Positions 5,552 to 10,219 of a stretch of 10,219 bases of DNA are shown piece after piece. Source of the stretch: Ruminococcaceae bacterium UBA1691 (GTDB lineage: Bacteria > Bacillota > Clostridia > Oscillospirales > Acutalibacteraceae). The DNA lies in assembly GCA_002320555.1 (NCBI GenBank), contig DCJV01000157.1:1-10219 (forward strand), in the 5' to 3' direction. Position 1 is the first letter of the stretch. The number at the start of each line of letters is the position of its first letter. A program made the position numbers and the translations under genes. The notes below the pieces were generated by a model. The model saw only the letters and a program-made list of their open reading frames with translations, had not been told where the DNA came from and made no database searches.

Positions 5552-6595
5552 ATGTTGTTTCAAATTTACGGGGAGAACGCCGGCTATCAGCTGCTTGGCT
5601 GGTTGCTGGTTTTTGTGGGGCTGATCGTGCTAAACGAGCTGTCCCGCAGGACGAAGAAGGGCGGCATCTTCTTCTTCCTGATCTTGCCCGCCGCACTGAC
5701 GGTGTATTTCATCGCCATTTACGTGGGCGCCGCCATGGGGGCCGAATGGGCGCTGAATAACCAGACCTATGTCCACATGAACAGCTGGTTCCACTATGCC
5801 AAGCTTTACGCGGCGACCGCCGGGTGCATCGGCTTTATGATGCTCAAGTATAAATGGAGCATCGGCAAGAAGGAATGGTTCAAGGTGTTCCCCTTTGCCA
5901 TCGTCGCCATCAATATTCTGATCGCCGTCGCGAGCGATTTCGAATCCGGCATTCGCGGCGCCATGGCCATGTCCGAAACGGGTACCCGCTGGTGGCTGTC
6001 CTCTGAAAACGTCTGGCTATACGGAGGCTGGTGGAACTGGGTCAACGGCATTGCGGGCATTCTCAACATCCTCTGCATGACGGGCTGGTGGGGAATTTAC
6101 TCCTCCAAGAAGCATACCGATATGCTCTGGCCGGATATGACCTGGTGCTATATCCTCGCATACGATCTTTGGAATTTTGAGTATACATATAACAATCTGC
6201 CCACGCACGCCTGGTACTGCGGCCTTGCACTGCTGCTGGCCCCCACCTTTGCCAACGCCTTTTGGAACAAGGGTGGCTGGATCCAGAACCGCGCCAACAC
6301 GTTGGCTATTTGGTGCATGTTTGCGCAGGTGTTCCCGCTGTTCCAGGATACGGGCGTGTTCGCGGTGCTTCCAGTTTTGTATACGGACGGTGTGATGGAC
6401 GCTGCTGTCCGGCCCGGTGCAGCCGATCCCACTATGCAAGGCGTTATCGCTATTTTAGCCTTGGCTGTCAATGTCTGTGTGTTCGCTGCGATCATCAGGC
6501 GCTCTGTTAAGCAGAAGAAGAATCCGTATAAAAACGAAATCTTTACCGACCAGCGTGACTTCCAGCTCGCTATGGCAAGGGCAGAAGCAAAATAA
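5552..6595 (+). CDS. Trp-rich polytopic membrane protein of unknown function (DUF5692-like)
   Basis: The protein has 347 residues and about 8-9 hydrophobic segments (roughly 14-28, 38-60, 82-98, 112-127, 163-183, 199-209, 221-238, 250-272, 297-316). It ends in a basic tail (RRSVKQKK) that should be cytoplasmic. It is exceptionally rich in Trp, with clusters at WW147-148, WW160-161, W163 and WW179-180. Polar residues near membrane segments that could bind metal or substrate are H75, H81, H188, H219, C92, C175, C199, C223, with YVHMNSWFHYAK and LPTHAWYCG the striking stretches. No enzyme or transporter motif is recognised; from memory it resembles DUF5692, which I could not check. The ATG at 5552 is chosen because GGGAGGA lies 7 bases before it. 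It is the last gene of the operon, so I infer that it is the membrane partner, substrate-handling unit or nickel-receiving enzyme of the system. Confidence 0.75.
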   Translation: MLFQIYGENAGYQLLGWLLVFVGLIVLNELSRRTKKGGIFFFLILPAALTVYFIAIYVGAAMGAEWALNNQTYVHMNSWFHYAKLYAATAGCIGFMMLKYKWSIGKKEWFKVFPFAIVAINILIAVASDFESGIRGAMAMSETGTRWWLSSENVWLYGGWWNWVNGIAGILNILCMTGWWGIYSSKKHTDMLWPDMTWCYILAYDLWNFEYTYNNLPTHAWYCGLALLLAPTFANAFWNKGGWIQNRANTLAIWCMFAQVFPLFQDTGVFAVLPVLYTDGVMDAAVRPGAADPTMQGVIAILALAVNVCVFAAIIRRSVKQKKNPYKNEIFTDQRDFQLAMARAEAK

Positions 6596-6625
6596 GGATT
6601 GATCCAAGCAAAACAGAGTATTAGG

Positions 6626-6657
6626 GCGGGGTCCGCTTGCAAGCAGGCCCCGCTTTT
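6626..6657 (+). terminator. Rho-independent terminator ending the hypB operon
   Basis: GCGGGGTCCGCTTGC pairs with the following GCAAGCAGGCCCCGC side (overlapping at the loop) with one G-U pair and one mismatch, and is followed by TTTTC. It is 30 bases after the membrane-protein stop. It closes a transcript of about 5 kb covering all four genes and separates them from the methyltransferase. Confidence 0.8.
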
Positions 6658-6715
6658 CATCTGATATCGAAAGCCAGAGTCGAAGTGCGGTAAAAAACGC
6701 GATCGGAGGTACACC

Positions 6716-6766
6716 ATGGCATCGTGGTATCCCCGGCTTTTATGTGAGAGTGATTCGAATGAATAA
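6716..6766 (+). CDS. Possible 16-codon leader ORF overlapping the methyltransferase start
   Basis: The best ribosome site in this region, CGGAGG (6704-6709), lies 6 bases before the ATG at 6716. That ATG opens a short frame, MASWYPRLLCESDSNE, ending at TAA 6764-6766. This frame overlaps the methyltransferase start ATG (6759) by eight bases, so translation of the leader could bring ribosomes onto the methyltransferase. The peptide shows no recognisable function and no run of one amino acid typical of attenuators. It may be spurious. Confidence 0.35.
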   Translation: MASWYPRLLCESDSNE

Positions 6767-7361
6767 GCGCGAAGTGATCGCTTTTTTTGACAAATGCGCC
6801 CCTGGGTGGGATGCACATATGGTGCGTGATGAGGAAAAAATCAGCTTTATTTTGGATGTGGCCGGCATAAAGCCCGGCATATCGGTGTTGGATGTAGCCT
6901 GTGGTACAGGGGTGCTTTTCCCAGATTATCTGGCCCGTGGCGTCTCCCGCGTGACAGGCGTGGATATCTCTCCGGAAATGGCCCGCATTGCCGCAACCAA
7001 GCTACACGACCCCCGCGTGGAGGTGCTCTGCGGCGATATAGAAACGGTGGAGCTGCCACGCCGGTACGATTGCTGTGTGGTTTACAACGCCTTTCCGCAT
7101 TTTGAAGATCCAGCCCGGCTGGTGGCGCGCCTGGCGGAGCTTTTGGCGCCTGGCGGCCGGCTGACCGTGGCGCACGGTATGAGCCTGGAAGCGCTGCACA
7201 GTCATCACGCTGGCGCGGCACAGCACGTGAGCCGCCCCATGCTGCCGCCCGAGCAGCTGGCCGCGCTGATGGCCCCGGCACTCGAAGTGGATATAATGGT
7301 GTCGGACGATAAAAAATATGTGGTGTCGGGCTATTTGGTAGAAGAATCGCCTCTTGGATGA
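6759..7361 (+). CDS. Class I SAM-dependent methyltransferase
   Basis: A 200-residue Rossmann-fold methyltransferase. Motif I is VLDVACGTGVLFPDYL (about 43-58), motif II VTGVDISPEMARIA (about 65-78), and an acidic CGDIE (91-95) should contact the adenine. YDCCVVYNAFPHFEDP (103-118) and the LLAPGGRLTVAH strand (128-139) follow. The opening MNKREVIAFFDKCAPGWDAH fits a common small clostridial methyltransferase type, which supports the ATG at 6759; GTG at 6744 is possible. The acceptor substrate cannot be told from sequence. The C-terminal region is His-rich (EALHSHHAGAAQH), possibly a metal or substrate site. Its own ribosome site is weak (GAGAG), so it may depend on coupling with the leader ORF. 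A terminator separates it from the hypB operon. Confidence 0.88.
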   Translation: MNKREVIAFFDKCAPGWDAHMVRDEEKISFILDVAGIKPGISVLDVACGTGVLFPDYLARGVSRVTGVDISPEMARIAATKLHDPRVEVLCGDIETVELPRRYDCCVVYNAFPHFEDPARLVARLAELLAPGGRLTVAHGMSLEALHSHHAGAAQHVSRPMLPPEQLAALMAPALEVDIMVSDDKKYVVSGYLVEESPLG

Positions 7362-7424
7362 ACCATGAATAGACCTGGGTGCGATTTCGTGCGGCACGAA
7401 TGCAAATGAATGGAAGAAAAATGG

Positions 7425-7460
7425 GCGGTGCGGAACAAACTGTTTCGCACCGCGTTTTGT
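7425..7460. terminator. Bidirectional terminator between methyltransferase and GH16 genes
   Basis: GCGGTGCGGAAC (7425-7436) and GTTTCGCACCGC (7442-7453) form a 12-bp stem with one G-U pair and a 5-base loop. A GTTTTGTT tail follows on the plus strand, and on the minus strand the stem is followed by CCATTTTTC. It can therefore serve both the plus-strand methyltransferase and the minus-strand glucanase gene, which end toward each other. Confidence 0.8.
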
Positions 7461-7479
7461 TGACATTCAGCTGCCTGTG

Positions 7480-8337
7480 TTATTTATAGGCATACGCGCG
7501 GACATAGTCCACCGTCATCTGGGCAGGAATATTTCCCTCTTTGTTGTTCGCTATGTTGCCGGCCCAGCTGTCGCCCGCAACGCCGCCGCTGCCGCCGACC
7601 TCACAGGAGATGATCATAAACTCCGGTACCATCGGCGTGCCCTGGAAGCTGGTGCGCGCTGCGACGCGGCCATTTACATAAAAGATGTATTCCGCTTCAT
7701 TCCACTCAAGGCCGTAGGTGTTGAATTCATCGTACGGGCGCTTCGCAAGCGTATACCCCTGGCCCTCGCTTTTTAGGTCGCTTCCGTAACCGTCGACGTG
7801 GACAGCATGGGAAACGCTATTACGGATTTTCCAATCCTGATAATTTGCGGATTCGTAGATATCGATCTCCGCACCGTTGCGCCCGCCGTCTGTTACATCC
7901 GCCATAGAGTCGCACAGCATCCAGAAAGCAGACCACATGCCCTCGGCCTTTGGCAGGATGCAACGGATTTCGAAATAGCCGTGTGTCTGCTCAAAGAGGC
8001 CTTTCGTGTTGAGCATGCCCGTGTAATAGCCGGGGCCGTATTTACCGTTTTCCTTATACTCGGTGGTGATTTTCAGTGTGCCGTCGCTAACAGTGATCTG
8101 CTCAGGGTCCCAGAAGCCGCCCTGGCGGATATAATCGTGATCATTGTTCCAATATTTTTTAGTGCTCCATCTCGTCGTGTCGAGCCGGTCGCCGTCGAAG
8201 GTATCCTCAAAAGTCAGTTCAAATTTATCCAGATCGATCTTCGGCCCCCACGCAACGCCGGCGCCGCAACAGATGGCGATTAAATTCCACATTCCCATAA
8301 ATAGGGCGAGGAAAAGGGAAAATAGACGTTTTAACAT
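7480..8337 (-). CDS. Secreted glycoside hydrolase family 16 endo-beta-glucanase (laminarinase/lichenase type)
   Basis: The protein has 285 residues. An N-terminal hydrophobic segment after MLKR (about 5-29) is a signal peptide or membrane anchor. The GH16 jelly-roll catalytic domain follows, starting FELTFEDTFDGDRLDTTRW. The active-site motif EIDIYE gives nucleophile E157, helper D159 and acid/base E162. GMWSAFWML (133-141) and the closing MTVDYVRAYAY strand (274-284) are also typical. GH16 enzymes cut beta-1,3 or mixed beta-1,3/1,4 glucans by a retaining mechanism; the exact substrate is not decided. There is no carbohydrate-binding module. A canonical lipobox is absent: the CC at 23-24 is preceded by Ile. 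AAAAGGAGT lies about 8 bases before the ATG. It is a single-gene unit with its own promoter. Confidence 0.92.
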   Translation of the reverse strand: MLKRLFSLFLALFMGMWNLIAICCGAGVAWGPKIDLDKFELTFEDTFDGDRLDTTRWSTKKYWNNDHDYIRQGGFWDPEQITVSDGTLKITTEYKENGKYGPGYYTGMLNTKGLFEQTHGYFEIRCILPKAEGMWSAFWMLCDSMADVTDGGRNGAEIDIYESANYQDWKIRNSVSHAVHVDGYGSDLKSEGQGYTLAKRPYDEFNTYGLEWNEAEYIFYVNGRVAARTSFQGTPMVPEFMIISCEVGGSGGVAGDSWAGNIANNKEGNIPAQMTVDYVRAYAYK

Positions 8338-8371
8338 TTTTATTACTCCTTTTTACATCTGATTTGTTTTT

Positions 8372-8400
8372 ATTGTACAAAACCGCTGGCAAAAAGTAAA
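8372..8400 (-). promoter_or_regulatory. Predicted sigma-A promoter of the GH16 gene
   Basis: On the minus strand TTTACT (8400-8395) and TACAAT (8377-8372) are separated by exactly 17 bases. This lies 34 bases upstream of the start codon, with the AAGGAG ribosome site in between. No obvious cre-like operator was recognised in the leader. Confidence 0.6.
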
Positions 8401-8505
8401 GGGAATCATTTGAAATACATTGGATAAAATGAGAAACGAGCCTTTCATCAGGCTTACGCAGGGCAGGACGGACAGGAAAAGGGTGGTAGAAAATTAAAAA
8501 AATGC

Positions 8506-8534
8506 TTGACAAGCCCCCGGCGATATACTATAAT
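8506..8534 (+). promoter_or_regulatory. Perfect consensus sigma-A promoter of the tRNA gene
   Basis: TTGACA (8506-8511) and TATAAT (8529-8534) match the consensus at all twelve positions with a 17-base spacer. Transcription would start near 8541, six bases before the mature tRNA. Such strength is usual for stable RNA genes. Confidence 0.92.
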
Positions 8535-8546
8535 GTCTCTTGCCGA

Positions 8547-8620
8547 TGCGGAATTGTGTAAGGGTAGCACGACAGACTCTGACTCTGTTTGTCTGGGTTC
8601 AAATCCTAGTTCCGCAGCCA
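8547..8620 (+). tRNA. tRNA-Gln (anticodon CTG)
   Basis: The 74 bases fold as a full cloverleaf. The acceptor stem TGCGGAA/TTCCGCA is perfect over 7 bp. The D arm runs from GTG to CAC with GGG in the loop. The anticodon stem ACAGA/TCTGT is perfect, with loop CTCTGAC. The T arm CTGGG-TTCAAAT-CCTAG has one G-U pair. The anticodon at 8579-8581 is CTG, reading CAG. The discriminator base is G73, as expected for Gln, and the 3' CCA is encoded in the DNA. Confidence 0.95.
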
Positions 8621-8622
8621 GC

Positions 8623-8656
8623 AGGCCGTCTCAAATGAGACGGCCTTTTATTTTAT
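8623..8656 (+). terminator. Rho-independent terminator of the tRNA transcript
   Basis: AGGCCGTCTC (8623-8632) and GAGACGGCCT (8637-8646) form a perfect 10-bp stem with an AAAT loop, followed by TTTATTTTAT. It begins three bases after the encoded CCA, so the tRNA is a single-gene unit. Confidence 0.9.
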
Positions 8657-8721
8657 CTTCCGATGAAAATGGGAAATGCTAATTAAAATGATGTTCGGTT
8701 TTAGAAAGGACGCGTGGTTCT

Positions 8722-10176
8722 GTGTTTCAAAGAAGCGCCGGTATCTTAATGAATCTTTCCTCTCTGCCGTCGCCGTTTGGTATCGGTGATTTCGGCCGGG
8801 GAGGCTATGCGTTTGTAGATCTTCTCTATGAAATGCGCATGAAATGGTGGCAAATTCTTCCGCTTTGCCCGGTTGGGAAGGGGAATTCTCCTTACTCGAG
8901 CATCAGCGCCTTTGCGCTCAATCCTCTCTATCTCGATCCATACGGCCTGTTGGAGGATGGATTGGTCACGCAGGGCGATGTGGATGCTGCAGTATATGGC
9001 GGCTCACCATATAGGGCCGACTACGAATGGGCGGTCCGCGTTAAAACCGCATTGCTGCGCAAGGCGTATGAAAGAGCTGATCAAAAGGCGGATGCACTGA
9101 AAGCGTTCCAGGCGGAGCAGTCCTTTTGGCTCATGGATTATGCGCGCTATATGGCGACACGGGACAAAAATGACGGAAAGCCATGGCGCGAATGGACGCT
9201 GGCATGTGAAGAAGCAGAACTGTCCTACTATGTTTTTGAGCAATATCTTCTCTTTACACAGTGGAAAAAACTGAAGGCTTATGCCAACGCGCGAGGAATT
9301 TCGATTCTGGGTGATATGCCAATCTATGTATCTGACGAGAGCGCCGATTTTTGGGCGAACCGATCTTTGTTTGAGACCACTCCGGCAGGGGAGCCAAATC
9401 GGGTTGCGGGTGTTCCGCCGGACTATTTTTCAGAGGATGGCCAGCTTTGGGGCAATCCGCTTTATGATTGGGAGAAAATGAAGCAGGACGGCTATCGATG
9501 GTGGTTGCAGCGCATTGGAAGCAGCCTTCATATTTATGACGCGGTGCGGATCGACCATTTTCGGGGATTTTATCAGTATTGGGCCGTACCTGCCAATGCA
9601 AAAACGGCGCGCACCGGTACCTGGGAGCCGGGGCCGGGGATGGAACTGTTCGATGCGGTTAATGCGGCGTTTCCCAATCCGCGAATCGTCGCCGAGGATC
9701 TCGGTTGTGAGGATGAGGGGCTGGTTCGGTTTCTCAAGGAGACGGGCTATCCCGGCATGAAGGTGATGCAGTTTGCTTATTACGGCTGGGACAGCGTCCA
9801 TCTTCCTTATAAATATACGGAGAATGATGTGGCCTACACCGGTACGCACGATAATGACACGATGTTGGGCTGGCTGTGGGCCGCCAAGCCGGAGGAACGC
9901 AGGCAACTGCTTGCCTATTGCCGCTTTTCGGGTGACTGGGGCATGGGCGGAGCGAAGAGCCCTGTACTGCGCGCCGTGTTTGAAACGCTTTGGCAGACGT
10001 CTGCATGTATGACGATCGTGCCGATTCAGGACGTATGCGGCTACGGGACAGATACGCGCATGAATCTGCCGGGCGAGGCCAAGGGAAATTGGGAATTCCG
10101 GATGACGGAGCAGGCGCTTCGGCAGATCGATACCGCCTATTTCCGGCGTATCAATGAGCGGTACGGACGGGCGTAA
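8722..10176 (+). CDS. malQ: 4-alpha-glucanotransferase (amylomaltase, GH77)
   Basis: A complete 484-residue GH77 enzyme, a normal length for the compact amylomaltase type. It moves alpha-1,4-glucan segments between maltodextrins in the cytoplasm, in glycogen or maltose use. The start SAGILMNLSSLPSPFGIGDFG is typical. Catalytic residues are the nucleophile D278 in RIDHFRG, acid/base E325 in VAEDLG, and transition-state D377 in TGTHDND. The substrate-side loop GDMPIYVSDESADFW (197-211) and NPLYDW are conserved. The likely start is the GTG at 8722 with AAAGGA about 11 bases upstream, a long spacing. A TAAAAT (8684-8689) could be a -10 box, but no good -35 was found. It lies alone here; any glycogen-gene partners would be beyond the right edge. 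Confidence 0.95.
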   Translation: MFQRSAGILMNLSSLPSPFGIGDFGRGGYAFVDLLYEMRMKWWQILPLCPVGKGNSPYSSISAFALNPLYLDPYGLLEDGLVTQGDVDAAVYGGSPYRADYEWAVRVKTALLRKAYERADQKADALKAFQAEQSFWLMDYARYMATRDKNDGKPWREWTLACEEAELSYYVFEQYLLFTQWKKLKAYANARGISILGDMPIYVSDESADFWANRSLFETTPAGEPNRVAGVPPDYFSEDGQLWGNPLYDWEKMKQDGYRWWLQRIGSSLHIYDAVRIDHFRGFYQYWAVPANAKTARTGTWEPGPGMELFDAVNAAFPNPRIVAEDLGCEDEGLVRFLKETGYPGMKVMQFAYYGWDSVHLPYKYTENDVAYTGTHDNDTMLGWLWAAKPEERRQLLAYCRFSGDWGMGGAKSPVLRAVFETLWQTSACMTIVPIQDVCGYGTDTRMNLPGEAKGNWEFRMTEQALRQIDTAYFRRINERYGRA

Positions 10177-10219
10177 AGAGACTGCTGCTTTTGCGGCACG
10201 CCCCAGCCTGTCGATCAAG

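Noticed and set aside
8263..8271. The GH16 protein as a lipoprotein, from the CC near residue 23.
   Set aside because: The residue before the first Cys is Ile, which does not fit the lipobox rule of Gly, Ala or Ser at -1. An ordinary signal peptide or anchor is more likely.
8429..8456. AGCCT/AGGCT short hairpin between the GH16 promoter and the tRNA promoter as a terminator.
   Set aside because: The stem is only 5 bp, with no T run on either strand and no upstream gene needing it.
1..10219. CRISPR array, insertion sequence or phage module.
   Set aside because: No regularly spaced repeats, transposase, integrase or terminal inverted repeats were seen anywhere in the window.

Overview
The window looks like a chromosomal segment of a moderately high-GC Clostridia/Firmicutes bacterium, possibly Oscillospirales-like (the order is a guess). 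The support is strong AGGAGG-type ribosome sites, Gram-positive style U-tailed hairpin terminators, a near-consensus sigma-A promoter on a CCA-encoding tRNA gene, an NHEJ-type ATP-dependent DNA ligase, and strict-anaerobe-type iron-sulfur flavoprotein chemistry.

Layout from left to right. (1) Positions 2-427: the 3' part of an ATP-dependent DNA ligase, closed by a strong terminator. (2) A roughly 390-base gene-poor stretch. (3) A FadR-type GntR regulator on the minus strand, divergent from a four-gene plus-strand operon at 1723-6595: hypB, a 908-residue multi-cluster iron-sulfur/FAD/NAD(P) oxidoreductase, hypA, and a Trp-rich polytopic membrane protein of unknown function (DUF5692-like from memory). 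A U-tailed hairpin ends it. (4) A class I SAM methyltransferase preceded by a possible 16-codon leader ORF. (5) A convergent minus-strand secreted GH16 beta-glucanase. (6) tRNA-Gln(CTG) with a perfect consensus promoter and its own terminator. (7) malQ, a GH77 4-alpha-glucanotransferase.

The most interesting part is the hypB-flavoprotein-hypA-membrane protein operon. HypA and HypB deliver nickel, normally to [NiFe]-hydrogenase, but no hydrogenase subunit and no hypC/D/E/F is present. The two nickel chaperones instead bracket a large electron-transfer flavoprotein and are followed by a membrane protein with candidate metal-ligand residues. I infer a dedicated redox system, possibly nickel-dependent, that passes NAD(P)H or ferredoxin electrons to a membrane enzyme with an unknown substrate. 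The gntR/operon intergenic region carries matches to the FadR-type operator consensus TNGTNNNACNA just downstream of both predicted promoters, plus a separate upstream dyad at an activator-like position. This suggests ligand-induced, autoregulated control.

A notable defect is an in-frame TAA in hypB. It falls directly after the G5 guanine-specificity motif, and a clearly HypB-like tail continues in the same frame for 18 codons to a second stop just ahead of the next gene's ribosome site. This is either a recent nonsense mutation, a sequence error, or a tolerated truncation.
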